A stretch of DNA of 64,000 nucleotides from Pseudomonas sp. M47T1 (GCF_000263855.1 NZ_AJWX01000015.1:96275-160274); one strand, 5' to 3'. Shown: positions 43,699-53,562, counted from the first letter of the stretch. Notes: a model not told the origin generated them from the sequence alone. A program made the numbers and translations.

Positions 43699-46600
43699 TC
43701 AGTGCTCCTCCTGGCGGTGGGCCGGTGTCGTGCCGGCAACCGGGGCAGGGGGGGGCGCAGGTTTTTTGTCGGTCAGGCGCTCCACCAGGTAATAGAACAA
43801 TGGGATAAAGAAGATCGCGATCACCGTGGCGGCCAGCATGCCGCCAATCACGCCAGTGCCGATGGAGTGGCGGCTGTTTTCCGAGGCGCCCACGGCGATG
43901 GCCAGGGGCACGCAGCCGAGGATAAACGCCAGGGACGTCATCACGATGGGCCGCAGACGCTCGCGCGCAGCGGTCATGGCGGCGTCGTAGATGCTCATAC
44001 CGTTTTCGCGGTTGAGCACGGCGAACTCGAAAATCAGGATGGCGTTTTTCGCCGCCAAGGCGATCAGCATGGTCAGGCCGATCTGAAAGTACACGTCGTT
44101 GCTCAGGCCGCGTATCAACACCGCCAGCAAAGCGCCGAACAAGGCGAACGGCACCGCCAGCAGCACGCCTACCGGCAGCGACCATTTCTCGTACTGGGCC
44201 GCCAGAATCAGAAACACCATCACCAGGCCAAAGATGAATACCCGGGACGAGGAGCCGCCGCTTTTGCTCTCTTCAAAGGCTTCACCGCTCAAGGCCAGGG
44301 CGTAATCGCTGGTCATCACCTCGCTACTGATTTCCTCCAGGGCTTGCAGCGCCTGGCCGGAGCTGTAGCCAGGCGCCGGGTTGGCGGTGAGCTTCACGGC
44401 CGGAAAGTTGTTGAACCGCGTCAGCAGGTCGGGGCCGGTCACGTAACGGGTGGTGAGCAAAGCCTTGAGTGGCACCATACCCAGGCTGGTGCTGCGCACA
44501 TAGATTTCCTGCAAGTCTTCGGCCTTGAGGCGGTAGTTGGGTTCGGCTTGCAAAATCACCTGCCACAAACGGCTGAACTTGTTGAACTGCGACACGTACA
44601 GCGAGCCAAACAGAGTCTGCATGGTGCTGTACACATCCTCAACCGGCACGCCGAGGCTCTCGGCCTTTTCGCGGTCGACGGTCACCATCAATTGCCGTGA
44701 GTGAGCATTGAAGGTGGACGTCACCGCCCCCAGTTCCGGACGCTGCCGGGCCTTGGCCTGGAGCGTGCTGATGATCTCGGCCAATTGCTCGGTGCTGCCT
44801 TCACCCTTGCTCTGCACCCACACTTCCATGCCCCCCGTAGTGCCCAGGCCCGGAATAGACGGCGGGTTCACCGGTACGATCACGCCTTCCTGCACATTGG
44901 CAAAGGCACGGCCAGCCTTGTGGATCAGCTGTGGCGCGCTTTGCTGGCTGATACTGTCGGCGTCCTTGTAGCGCTCGTCAAAATCCTTGAGCCCGACAAA
45001 GAACGTGGCGGCATTGTTTTTGTTCTGGCCATCGAGCAGGCTGAAACCGCTGATGATGGCCACGCCTTCCACCGCCGGTTGCTTCATGAAGAAGTCGCTG
45101 GCGACCTTGCCCACCTCGCCAGTGCGGTCCAGGCTGGCAGCGTCGGGCATGATCACTGCGCCCAGCAGGTAGCCCTGGTCTTCGGGTGGCAGGAAAGCGC
45201 TGGGTATGCGGTGCGCCATGACAACAATCAGCATCAGCATGCCGGCGAACAGCAGCAGCGCCAGCACAAAACGTTTGATCAAGAAGGCCACGGAACGCGC
45301 GTAGCCCTCGGTCAAGCGTTCGAAACTGCGTTCGAACCAACGGAAAAACGCGTTCTTTTCCCCGTGATTGGGTTTGAGCAGCAGGGCGGCCAGCGCCGGC
45401 GACAGGGTGAGCGCCACCACGCCGGAAAACACCACCGAAATGGCGATGGTGATAGCGAACTGTTTATACAGCTGCCCGGTGATACCGCCCATGAACGCCA
45501 CCGGAATAAACACCGCGCACAGCACCAGCACGATGGCCACCACAGGGCCGGCCACCTCGTCCATGGCGCGTTTGGCGGCGTCCTTGGCATTCATCTTGTG
45601 CACCTGCATGTTGCGTTCGACGTTCTCCACCACCACGATCGCGTCGTCCACCACAATGCCGATGGCCAACACCATGCCGAACAGCGTCAGCATGTTCACG
45701 GAAAACCCCAGGGCTGCCATACCGATGAACGTGCCCATGATGGACACCGGCACCGCCAGCACGGGAATCAGCGTGGCGCGCAGGCTCTGCAGGAACACAA
45801 ACACCACGATCACCACCAGCACCAGCGCTTCGAAGAAGGTATGGATAACCTCGGAAATGGACGCGCGGGTAAAAGCCGTGGTGTCCATCACGATCTTGTA
45901 TTCGATGCCCTGCGGGAAGGTTTTCTTCATCTCGGCCAGGGTCGCGGTCACTGCCTTGGAGACATCCAGGGCGTTGGCGCCAGGCTGTTGATACACGGCA
46001 ATCAGCGTGGCCGGTCGGCCTTGATAAGTGCTGCGCAGTGAGTAGTCCTTCTGCCCCAGCTCGGCGCGCCCCACGTCCTTGAGCCGGACGATGGCGGCAC
46101 CATTGTTGCTGGCGCGCAGGATAATGTTTTCAAATTCTGCCGGCTCGGTGAGTCGCCCCTGGGTAGTCACCGCAAACGACTGCTCCACCGCCTGCCCGGT
46201 AGGCGACTGGCCAATACGGCCCACGGCAAACTGCTGGTTCTGGTTGGCCACGGCCTTTTGCACATCGGCGGCAGTGATGCCCAACTGCGCCATGCGGTCG
46301 GGCTTGAGCCAGATACGCATGGCGTAGTCCGGCGTGCCAAAGATGCTGGCCTGGTTAGCCCCAGGCACACGCTTGATCGCATCCAGCACGTACAGGTTGG
46401 CATAGTTGGCGACATAGGTGCTGTCGTAGCGGTCGCCGTCGCCATACACCGCCAGTACCATCATGAAGGCCGAGGACTTCTTCTGCACCTGGATACCTTG
46501 GCTTTGCACCGAGGAGGGCAGTTGCGGCAGGGCCAGGTTGACGCGGTTCTGCACGTCCACCTGGGCAAGGGCAGGGTCGGTGCCGATTTCGAAAAATACG

Positions 46601-46878
46601 TTAAGGGTCATGTTGCCCGTCGCCGAGCTCGACGAGTTCATGTAGATCATGTTGTCGGCGCCGTTCACCTGTTGCTCGATGGGCGCGGCCACGTTATTGG
46701 CTACCACCTCCGCGTCGGCGCCGGGGTATGTGGCGGAAATGGTGATTTGCGGCGGGGTGATGTCCGGGTACTGGGCCACGGGCAGCTGCGACATGGCCAC
46801 GGCCCCGGCCAGGGTAATGACGATGGAAATCACTGAGGCAAAGATGGGTCTGTCGATGCAAAAGTGAGAAATGCTCAT
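43699..46878 (-). CDS. RND multidrug efflux pump, inner-membrane transporter (MexF-like)
   Basis: A 1,059-residue HAE1-type RND pump with 12 helices and two large periplasmic loops. The proton-relay aspartates are in helix 4 (MVLAIGIVVDDAIVVVENVE), and the N-terminus FCIDRPIFASVISIVITLAG is typical. It exports hydrophobic drugs through the partner channel, driven by protons. Sequence flavour resembles MexF/BepE more than MexB, but substrate range is not deducible. It overlaps the adaptor gene by 4 bases. No regulator adjoins the operon. Confidence 0.93.
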   Translation of the reverse strand: MSISHFCIDRPIFASVISIVITLAGAVAMSQLPVAQYPDITPPQITISATYPGADAEVVANNVAAPIEQQVNGADNMIYMNSSSSATGNMTLNVFFEIGTDPALAQVDVQNRVNLALPQLPSSVQSQGIQVQKKSSAFMMVLAVYGDGDRYDSTYVANYANLYVLDAIKRVPGANQASIFGTPDYAMRIWLKPDRMAQLGITAADVQKAVANQNQQFAVGRIGQSPTGQAVEQSFAVTTQGRLTEPAEFENIILRASNNGAAIVRLKDVGRAELGQKDYSLRSTYQGRPATLIAVYQQPGANALDVSKAVTATLAEMKKTFPQGIEYKIVMDTTAFTRASISEVIHTFFEALVLVVIVVFVFLQSLRATLIPVLAVPVSIMGTFIGMAALGFSVNMLTLFGMVLAIGIVVDDAIVVVENVERNMQVHKMNAKDAAKRAMDEVAGPVVAIVLVLCAVFIPVAFMGGITGQLYKQFAITIAISVVFSGVVALTLSPALAALLLKPNHGEKNAFFRWFERSFERLTEGYARSVAFLIKRFVLALLLFAGMLMLIVVMAHRIPSAFLPPEDQGYLLGAVIMPDAASLDRTGEVGKVASDFFMKQPAVEGVAIISGFSLLDGQNKNNAATFFVGLKDFDERYKDADSISQQSAPQLIHKAGRAFANVQEGVIVPVNPPSIPGLGTTGGMEVWVQSKGEGSTEQLAEIISTLQAKARQRPELGAVTSTFNAHSRQLMVTVDREKAESLGVPVEDVYSTMQTLFGSLYVSQFNKFSRLWQVILQAEPNYRLKAEDLQEIYVRSTSLGMVPLKALLTTRYVTGPDLLTRFNNFPAVKLTANPAPGYSSGQALQALEEISSEVMTSDYALALSGEAFEESKSGGSSSRVFIFGLVMVFLILAAQYEKWSLPVGVLLAVPFALFGALLAVLIRGLSNDVYFQIGLTMLIALAAKNAILIFEFAVLNRENGMSIYDAAMTAARERLRPIVMTSLAFILGCVPLAIAVGASENSRHSIGTGVIGGMLAATVIAIFFIPLFYYLVERLTDKKPAPPPAPVAGTTPAHRQEEH

Positions 46879-48080
46879 GGGCGTTTCTCGCTGTCATTCG
46901 CCGCTTGCGTGGCCTTGGCCTGTGGGTCGACGATGTTCAGCGCGCTGCCGGGCGTGACCCTGATCGCCCCATCCACCACGATACGCTCACCCGCACGCAG
47001 GCCCTGGTTGATAAACCAATTGTCGCCTTGCCATTCGCCGACCTCTACCACCCGTTGTTCGGGTTTGCCATCCGCATTGACCACCCACACGAACCGGCTC
47101 TTGGCGCCTTCAAGCACTGCCTTTTGCGGGACAAGAATAGCATTGGGCCGCGACCCGCCAATGGCCCGGGCCTTCACGAACTGGCCAGGACGCAACTGGG
47201 CCCGGGGATTGGCCAGCACAGCGCGCACCAGAAAGGTTCCGGTGTCCCGGCTATAGGATGGCGCAGTGAAATTGACCGTGCCGCGCTCTGGCACCACCGA
47301 ACCGTCCGCCAGTACCACCTCAACAAAAAACTCGCTGCGTGGCGGGAATTTCAAGCTGCCCTTGGCCACTTCGTCGCGGTACTTGAGGATCTCGTTTTCC
47401 GACAGGCTGAAGTTGACGTAAATCGGGTCCATTTGCGAGACCGTGGTCAGCAATCCGGATTCGCCGGGCGAGATATAGCTGCCTTCCTGCTTCTTGGCAA
47501 AACTGGACAGGCCGGTGAGCGGGGAATTAATGGTGGTGTAACTCAGGTTCAACTGCTCGGTGCGCACCGTACCTTCGGCGGCCAGCACCGAGGCCCTGGT
47601 TTGACGCTCTTCACCGATGGCGTTGTCCAGGTCCATCTTGCTTACGGCGTTTTGCGCTGCCAGTGGCCGAACCCGGGCGAGGGTGGCCTTGGCTACTTCC
47701 CAGCGTGCCTGTTGCTGGGCCAACTGCCCTTGCGCCGACAGCAAAGATGCCTCGAAAGGCTTGCGGTCCATTTGGAACAGCGTTTGCCCAGCTTTTACCA
47801 GGTCGCCTTCGGTATACAGGCGCTTTTCCAGGAAACCGGCCACCCGGGCACGAATTTCCACCTCTCGAAAACTGGTGGTCTGCGCCACAAACTCAAAGGT
47901 GACAGGGGTGTCCCGGGCCGTCACGGTCATGACCGTGACGTCAGGCGCGTGGCGAGCAGCGGGGGTAGGGGCCTTGTCACAGCCCGCTAACAGGCTCAGC
48001 AATGAGACCAGGCAGCAGACGATGGGAACGGTTACCTGCCGCCGTACCATACGGGTATCCACACGCAGTACAGTGCCCAT
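46875..48080 (-). CDS. RND efflux periplasmic adaptor (MexE-like)
   Basis: A 401-residue membrane fusion protein. It has a lipoprotein-type signal (LLSLLAGCDKAP), a barrel-sandwich start (ARVAGFLEKRLYTEGDLVKA), a coiled-coil hairpin and the second lipoyl half (INSPLTGLSSFAKKQEG), then the beta-barrel. It links pump and outer-membrane channel. The start at 48080 lies 7 bases after AAGGAG; ATG 48086 is too close to that site. It is the first gene of the operon. Confidence 0.92.
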   Translation of the reverse strand: MGTVLRVDTRMVRRQVTVPIVCCLVSLLSLLAGCDKAPTPAARHAPDVTVMTVTARDTPVTFEFVAQTTSFREVEIRARVAGFLEKRLYTEGDLVKAGQTLFQMDRKPFEASLLSAQGQLAQQQARWEVAKATLARVRPLAAQNAVSKMDLDNAIGEERQTRASVLAAEGTVRTEQLNLSYTTINSPLTGLSSFAKKQEGSYISPGESGLLTTVSQMDPIYVNFSLSENEILKYRDEVAKGSLKFPPRSEFFVEVVLADGSVVPERGTVNFTAPSYSRDTGTFLVRAVLANPRAQLRPGQFVKARAIGGSRPNAILVPQKAVLEGAKSRFVWVVNADGKPEQRVVEVGEWQGDNWFINQGLRAGERIVVDGAIRVTPGSALNIVDPQAKATQAANDSEKRP

Positions 48081-48345
48081 GTCCATGCTCCTTATGATCA
48101 CTGAGCGCAAGCGTAGTCATGAATATGTCAACGTGCTCGTGGTGGCGATTTATTGTGGAAAACGAACAAAAAGGGGAAGCGCAAGGGCAAGGGCTTAGTA
48201 CGGTTCTGGCAGGCTGCCAATACGCATCTGGATCGAGGGGCAACCTCCCAGCGCTGACCTGTGCCAGACGCAGTGCCACGGCCCCATGGGCCGTGACAGT
48301 GGCTGGTGAGTTGCTTGGCGCGCCTCGATCACCGGGCCGTTGGGA

Positions 48346-49191
48346 TCAAGGCGCAATGTCCGCCTTGAACCATTTTTGCGACAACTGCTGCACCGTGCCA
48401 TCGGCCAGGGCTTCGGTCAGAGCCTGGTTGAACTTGGCCTTGAGCTCCGGGTCGCCCTTGCGGAACGCCAGTGCCTCGCCAGGACCCCAGATAGGCCCGC
48501 CGATTTTGGGGCCGATCATGTGCACGCCCTCGTTTTCAGGGTTTTGCAGCACGGAGGTGAAAAACGTCACGTCGTCGAAGGCCAGGTCAATGCGGCCTGC
48601 AGTCAAATCCATCATGTGTTCGCCAGACTTTTTGTACACCCTTATGGTGGCGACGTCCTGGAAGTTATGCTCGATGAAGTCGGTGTAGGCGGTGCCGGAC
48701 TGGATGCCGATGGTCTTGCCCTTGACCAGCGCCTTGAGCTGGTCGATGGCGGCCTGGTCCTGGGCCTGATTACCGCTGAGCTTGATCGTCTGGTCACTGG
48801 CGGCACCCGGCGCGGTGCTGACGAACACGCCTTGGGTGGCGGCGTAGGGGTGGGAGAAATCGACGATGGCCTGGCGTTCGGGCGTGATCATGATCGCGTC
48901 CATCATCATGTCGAACTTGTTGGCGTTAAGCCCTGCGATCATCCCGTCCCAGTCCTGGGCCTGCAGCTTGCATTCAAGTTTCAGGCGCGCGCACAGGTTC
49001 TTCAAAAGCTCCGGCTCGAAGCCGGCGATCTCGCCGTTGGGCAAGGTCGTGCTCCAGGGCTCGTAGGCCCCTTCGGTGGCCACGCGCACGGTGGTCCATT
49101 CCTTGGCACTGGCCATGCCGGTGCCCAGCAGGCTTGCGCCCAGCACGGTGGTGGTCAACAGGTTGCGGGTAAAGCGCGTCATGGTCTGCAT
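48346..49191 (-). CDS. Polar amino-acid ABC transporter substrate-binding protein
   Basis: A 281-residue periplasmic binding protein of family 3. A signal peptide ends GMASAKEW. The domain begins VRVATEGAYEPWSTTLPNGE, has GFEPELLKNLCARLKLECK, and GKTIGIQSGTAYTDFI between the lobes, as in lysine/arginine/ornithine or octopine binders. No permease or ATPase genes adjoin it, so it must share a distant transporter. It lies 82 bases downstream of the 2-oxoglutarate oxygenase gene and may deliver the substrate related to it. Confidence 0.9.
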   Translation of the reverse strand: MQTMTRFTRNLLTTTVLGASLLGTGMASAKEWTTVRVATEGAYEPWSTTLPNGEIAGFEPELLKNLCARLKLECKLQAQDWDGMIAGLNANKFDMMMDAIMITPERQAIVDFSHPYAATQGVFVSTAPGAASDQTIKLSGNQAQDQAAIDQLKALVKGKTIGIQSGTAYTDFIEHNFQDVATIRVYKKSGEHMMDLTAGRIDLAFDDVTFFTSVLQNPENEGVHMIGPKIGGPIWGPGEALAFRKGDPELKAKFNQALTEALADGTVQQLSQKWFKADIAP

Positions 49192-49273
49192 GTGTTTCCC
49201 CAAAAAGTACACGTCGGTTCGGCAGGGGCAAGCAAGTGTGCGGCATTATTGTTGTTCTGGTGATGCGCAAGCG

Positions 49274-50062
49274 TCAGGCGGTACGGCCGTAGAAGCCTTG
49301 TTGTTCTTCGGCGCTGAACAGCACGCCAGGTTTTTCGTAGTAGGAAAACACCGCCACCATGCGCTCACGCTCACCGGCCACGGGCGTCACGCGATGGGCG
49401 GTGTGCTTGCCGCGGAACACGTTCAGCGTGCCGGCGCGCAGGGTCAGGGTTTGCACCTGGGGATCGCGGCCTTCCAGCAGCTCGGCCACGCCTGCGTAGT
49501 TGGGGTTTTCGGCACTGCGCAAATCGCTGCGGTACTGGAACTCGCCGCCCTGGGCCGGGGCCTGCAGCATCAGCGTGGTGGTGAACTCCGAGCGGTCGAA
49601 GTGCCAGTTCAGGGTTTCCCCGTGGCGATAGCTCATCACGTTGACCCGCGCCAGTGGGTCGGCCATCACGTGAAGCTCGGGCTTTTCCATCACCGCGGCC
49701 AAAAACGCCACCAAGGGCGGGTATTCGTACACTTGGCTGACCAGGCTGCCTTGCAACTGGTCGGCGCACAGGGTGTGGCTTACGGTTTGCACGGCGCGCA
49801 GGGCCGGGTGGTCGGCAGGCAAGTCGTCGATGTGCGGCTTGAAGTAGATGTTGTGGGTGCGTGCGTGGGTGTGGCTCTGGCTGTCCATGGTCGGCTTGAT
49901 CTGCGCGGCGGCCTGGCTCACGGTGCCTGCGTGGATGAAGCCTTCCAGGTTGAACATGCCGTGCTGCCTGAGCGCGGTGCGCGATTGCTCCACCAGTTCC
50001 AGCCACCCCGGGCTACCCATGCGGTCGAGTGGATAACGCGCCAGATCGATGACGTTGTTCAT
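49274..50062 (-). CDS. 2-oxoglutarate/Fe(II)-dependent oxygenase, amino-acid oxygenase type
   Basis: A 262-residue jelly-roll oxygenase. The iron facial triad is visible as His154-x-Asp156 (NWHFDRSEFTTTLML) and His223 (KHTAHRV), with a 2-oxoglutarate-binding Arg just after. The general sequence style recalls the BesD/HalD family of free-amino-acid halogenases. However, the metal-binding Asp is retained, so hydroxylation rather than chlorination is predicted. ATG 50062 (MNNVIDLARYP) was chosen. It is divergent from a LysR regulator, with a binding protein downstream and a Thr/Ser dehydratase-like enzyme nearby. Confidence 0.83.
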   Translation of the reverse strand: MNNVIDLARYPLDRMGSPGWLELVEQSRTALRQHGMFNLEGFIHAGTVSQAAAQIKPTMDSQSHTHARTHNIYFKPHIDDLPADHPALRAVQTVSHTLCADQLQGSLVSQVYEYPPLVAFLAAVMEKPELHVMADPLARVNVMSYRHGETLNWHFDRSEFTTTLMLQAPAQGGEFQYRSDLRSAENPNYAGVAELLEGRDPQVQTLTLRAGTLNVFRGKHTAHRVTPVAGERERMVAVFSYYEKPGVLFSAEEQQGFYGRTA

Positions 50063-50167
50063 AATGACCCTCTCTTGTTGACGCCCCCAACGTACCCCAC
50101 GAAAAACTTCGCAACAACGGCACAAATTGTTAGGCTCCCCCTAGTAAAACTTATGGGGGGCACGCGG

Positions 50168-51055
50168 ATGCAACGTTTACCACCGCTCAACGCCGTGCGC
50201 ACCTTCGAGGTGGCCGCGCGCCTGGGCAGCTTCGTGCTGGCCGGGGCCGAACTTGGCGTGTCATCGGCCGCCGTGAGCCAGCAGATCCGCCACCTGGAAG
50301 ACTACTTCGGCAAGAAACTCTTCGTGCGCAACGGCAACCGATTGGCCTTGACCGACGCGGGCCTGGCCATTTTCCCGCAGACGTCGCGGGCACTGAGCGA
50401 CTTGGCCGCGATGACGGTGCGCCTGATGGAAGGTGAGATGCGCACGCGGCTGATCGTCAGCGTGCCGTTTTCCCTGGCCGAATGCTGGTTGGCACCGGCG
50501 TTGTCCGGGCTGCTGGAGGTTTACCCGCAACTTTCGGTGGACGTGCGCGTGGAAGACGACCCGGTCGACCTCGCCCGGCATGACGTGGACCTGCGCATCA
50601 GCTATGGCGACTACCACTACCCGGCCTGCGAGGCCATCGCCTTGTTCCATGACGAGGTCATCCCGATGTGCGCGCCAGAGTTGTGGTACCGGCATGGCAA
50701 CACCGACTTCGACCTGACACAGATCCACCCCAGCCAGTTCATCCATACCCAGTGGGGCGCCAACTATGCCTCGCACCCCACCTGGAGCGATTGGTTTGCC
50801 GCCCAGGGCGCGGCCGTGGCACCTGACCCGGCCCTGGGCCGTCGTTCCGGGCTGTCCAGCCTGTCGGTGACCTTGGCTCGGCTGGGCATGGGCATCGCCC
50901 TGGGGCAGAAGGTGATCGCCAAACGGGATCTGGAGGCGGGTCGGTTGATCGCCTTGTCCACCGCCTCGTTGAGGCTGGGGCACGGTTACTGTGGCTTCGT
51001 ACCGGCGGCCAAGCGTGGGCGGGTGGACGTGCAGCGGTTGCTCACGCTGTTGTAG
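50168..51055 (+). CDS. LysR-family regulator (GcvA-like)
   Basis: A 295-residue LysR protein of the GcvA/AmpR branch. Residues 1-60 hold the HTH (LPPLNAVRTFEVAARLGSFV, SAAVSQQIRHLEDYFGKKL, then NRLALTDAG). The effector domain includes LSVDVRVEDDPVDLARHDVD. Of several in-frame starts, ATG 50168 fits the family. It is divergent from the oxygenase gene across about 105 bases, which probably holds a shared operator. Confidence 0.89.
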   Translation: MQRLPPLNAVRTFEVAARLGSFVLAGAELGVSSAAVSQQIRHLEDYFGKKLFVRNGNRLALTDAGLAIFPQTSRALSDLAAMTVRLMEGEMRTRLIVSVPFSLAECWLAPALSGLLEVYPQLSVDVRVEDDPVDLARHDVDLRISYGDYHYPACEAIALFHDEVIPMCAPELWYRHGNTDFDLTQIHPSQFIHTQWGANYASHPTWSDWFAAQGAAVAPDPALGRRSGLSSLSVTLARLGMGIALGQKVIAKRDLEAGRLIALSTASLRLGHGYCGFVPAAKRGRVDVQRLLTLL

Positions 51056-51070
51056 GCGCGCGCTCGATAT

Positions 51071-52027
51071 TCAGGCGATGAGCTGTGCATAGACCGAACG
51101 GTCGATATTGCCACCAGAAAGTATGACGCCCACCTGCTTGCCGGCCATCGCATCGCGTTCCTGCATCAAGGCCGCCAGGGCCGCCGCGCCGGCGCCTTCG
51201 GTCAGGTTGTGGGTGTCGGTGTAGTACGCACGCATGGCGTCGGCGATTTGGGCCTCATTCACCGCCACTATCCGCGCAGCGCCCGCCGCGTAAATGGCAA
51301 AGGCCTCGGGGATGGGCTTGCGCACCGCCAGGCCGTCGGCAAAGGTGTTGGCCGACGGCGTTTCGCGCAGGGCGCCGGCGTCGAACGATTGTTTTGCCGC
51401 GTCCGCCTCGGTGGACACCACGCCCACCACCTGGGTATCGAGCCCCAGTGCGTCGCGGGCGGCGATCACCGCGCAAATGCCCGAGCCGCAGCCGAGGGGC
51501 ACGTACACCGTGTGCAAGCCTGGCGCTGCCGCGAACAGCTCCAGCGCGTAGCTGGCCACCCCCTTGACCAGTTCGGCGTGGTAAGGCGGCACCAGATACA
51601 GGCCGTGTACCTGGGCCAGGCGCGCGGCCTCATCGCGCGCCTGGTCAAAGTCCTGGCCGTGCTCGACCACTTCGGCGCCGAAGGCACGCATGGCGCTGTT
51701 TTTTTCCACCGAGTTGCCATGGGGCACCACGATCAGCGCGCGCACCCCTTGTGCCCGAGCGGCCAAGGCCAGGCTTTGCCCATGGTTGCCACGGGTGGCG
51801 CTGACGATGCCCTGCACCTGGGGGTGGGTGCGCTTGAGCCAATGCATGAAGGTGATGCCGCCGCGCACCTTGAAGGCGCCCGTGGGGGTGTGGTTTTCGT
51901 GCTTGACCCACACGGTGCAGCCCAGCCGCTGGGCCAGCAGCGGCCAGGCATACTGGGCGGTGGGCGACATTACCCGGTACACCTGGCGGGCAGCGTTTTG
52001 TAGGTCTTCGCGGGTCAGTCCGTGCAT
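51071..52027 (-). CDS. Threonine/serine dehydratase-like PLP enzyme
   Basis: A 318-residue fold-type II PLP enzyme. The cofactor lysine is in PTGAFKVRGG, the phosphate cup is GCGSGICAV, and ATRGNHGQSLA is the Asn loop. It lacks the regulatory ACT domain of biosynthetic IlvA and so resembles catabolic Thr/Ser dehydratases or hydroxy-amino-acid lyases. The start at 52027 (MHGLTREDLQNAARQVYRVM) follows TGGAG. The open frame upstream to 52087 lacks that site. It may process the hydroxylated product of the neighbouring oxygenase. Confidence 0.88.
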   Translation of the reverse strand: MHGLTREDLQNAARQVYRVMSPTAQYAWPLLAQRLGCTVWVKHENHTPTGAFKVRGGITFMHWLKRTHPQVQGIVSATRGNHGQSLALAARAQGVRALIVVPHGNSVEKNSAMRAFGAEVVEHGQDFDQARDEAARLAQVHGLYLVPPYHAELVKGVASYALELFAAAPGLHTVYVPLGCGSGICAVIAARDALGLDTQVVGVVSTEADAAKQSFDAGALRETPSANTFADGLAVRKPIPEAFAIYAAGAARIVAVNEAQIADAMRAYYTDTHNLTEGAGAAALAALMQERDAMAGKQVGVILSGGNIDRSVYAQLIA

Positions 52028-52124
52028 GTTCGTGTGCTCCAGAAGTTTCGCCCAGTCTAGGTGGGACAGGGGCTGGCGGGCTTTCAAAAAAACGACCTGA
52101 CCTTAGCCGGTGGCATTGGTTAAG

Positions 52125-52937
52125 ATGCGTCACATGAGCCGTTTACCCGCCGTGCCTGCACCCGCAACCCCTGTACCGGCACGCCGTGCCGAAGCCGGGC
52201 CATGGGCGATCGAATTGCTGCCGGGTGCGGCCTACGAAACCCGCTACGTCGCGGCCCAGGCGGCCATCGGCTTCGCCTTCGACAGCCAGCGCGGCGTGCA
52301 TGCCATTGGCAGTGACCGCCTGCAGCCCTTTCTGGCGACCCCCAATGGCCTGGCCTTCGTGCCTGCGGGCTGCGATGTGTATTCGCAGTCGGCCGAAGGG
52401 GGTGAGTACCTGCGGCTGGTCCGTACTGATGGCGCGCCGCTGGTGGGCATGCACGCCTGCAACAACCGGATCGACCCCCAGGCCATTGCCCTGGCCCGGC
52501 GGTTGCGCAATGCATTGCTTGCCCCAAAGCCTGCCGATGACTGCGAGGCCTGGGCGCTGGCGCTGGCCGAGCGTGCCACCCTTGGGCAGGTCCCCCATTG
52601 TTTGCCGGGCGGCTCGATGACCGCCGCACGGCTGCGCCTGCTCGATGACTTTATCGAAGCCGGACTCGATGGCCCCTTGAGCCTCACGGCTATGGCGGCA
52701 CTGTTGGGCTTGTCCGAAGGTTTTTTCCTGAGGGCATTCAAGCAGGCAGTGGGCACCAGCCCGCACCGATATGTGATCGATCGTCGCCTGGCCCGCGCCC
52801 GCCGCCTGATGCGCAGCCCCTCGCTGCGCCTGGCAGACATCGCCCAAGCCTGCGGCTTCGCTTCTCAGGCGCACATGGCCACAGCCTTCAAGCAACGGCT
52901 GGGGCTCAGCCCTTCGGCCTTGCGCCTGCTGCCTTGA
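52125..52937 (+). CDS. AraC-family regulator
   Basis: A 270-residue regulator. The N-terminal effector region is unassigned. The C-terminal paired HTH reads LSLTAMAALLGLSEGFFLRAF and LRLADIAQACGFASQAHM. Starts at ATG 52125 and 52134 are both possible. It is divergent from the Thr/Ser dehydratase-like gene across about 100 bases and probably regulates it. It is the last ordinary chromosomal gene before the decayed boundary region. Confidence 0.86.
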   Translation: MRHMSRLPAVPAPATPVPARRAEAGPWAIELLPGAAYETRYVAAQAAIGFAFDSQRGVHAIGSDRLQPFLATPNGLAFVPAGCDVYSQSAEGGEYLRLVRTDGAPLVGMHACNNRIDPQAIALARRLRNALLAPKPADDCEAWALALAERATLGQVPHCLPGGSMTAARLRLLDDFIEAGLDGPLSLTAMAALLGLSEGFFLRAFKQAVGTSPHRYVIDRRLARARRLMRSPSLRLADIAQACGFASQAHMATAFKQRLGLSPSALRLLP

Positions 52938-53530
52938 CCACGGTCAGTGGCGCAACGCCGGGCCCCCCAGGCTTTCGCGCAAATCCGTGAAGCCGATCAG
53001 GGTCAGATAGATCGTGCTCAGTTTCCTGGTCCAGCTGTTGATGGACAACGCGGTGTAGGTAAACACGAAGGAGGCCAAGGCGAGCGCGTCACCAGTAGGG
53101 CATGGTAAAGCCAAAAACGTTTGGCGTGACTGCGTCCTCAACCTGTATGCAAAATTGGCGTTGGGAAGGCCATTGGTGTATCCGACCAAGCCGGCGAGGT
53201 GGTTTGGCGTTGAGCACGATCTGAACCTACCCGAGGGGGGGGGGAGGGGGCAGATGGGCATGATTGCAGATTTCGAAGCACGGCGGACGTGGATGATGTG
53301 GCAGCGCAATCAGGCGAATTTCACTGTGAAAAACGTTCGATCATGCTCCGTTACTCAAACCAGCCCTCGAAACCAAGTCGCTAAAGACCCAAGCGGAACG
53401 TGACGAATTCATAGACCCGTGCTGGTCGTCACCCAGCGCGCAGCCTCAACCTGTAGTAATCCGTGATTTCAGGGCAGTGCCTGCAAATGACGCCTCAGCC
53501 AAGAGCATAAGGCAGAAGAATAAAAATAAA

Positions 53531-53562
53531 TAACTCAACTAAATAGTCGTTTAGTTGAGTTA
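53531..53562. repeat. 13-bp-arm palindrome
   Basis: Arms TAACTCAACTAAA and TTTAGTTGAGTTA, perfectly complementary, around TAGTCG. It is AT-rich with no T-run directly after. It could be an operator for a dimeric regulator or a transposon-related site. Confidence 0.7.

Noticed and set aside
44701..46041. 446-codon frame antisense to the RND pump
   Set aside because: His/Gln/Gly-rich shadow of the pump gene; the pump is unambiguous.
49274..50062. Reading the 2OG oxygenase as a halogenase
   Set aside because: The metal-binding Asp156 is present, whereas halogenases of this type replace it with Gly or Ala.
49076..50167. Upstream half of the long plus-strand frame ending in the LysR gene
   Set aside because: Antisense to the oxygenase and binding-protein genes. 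The LysR family start is at 50168.
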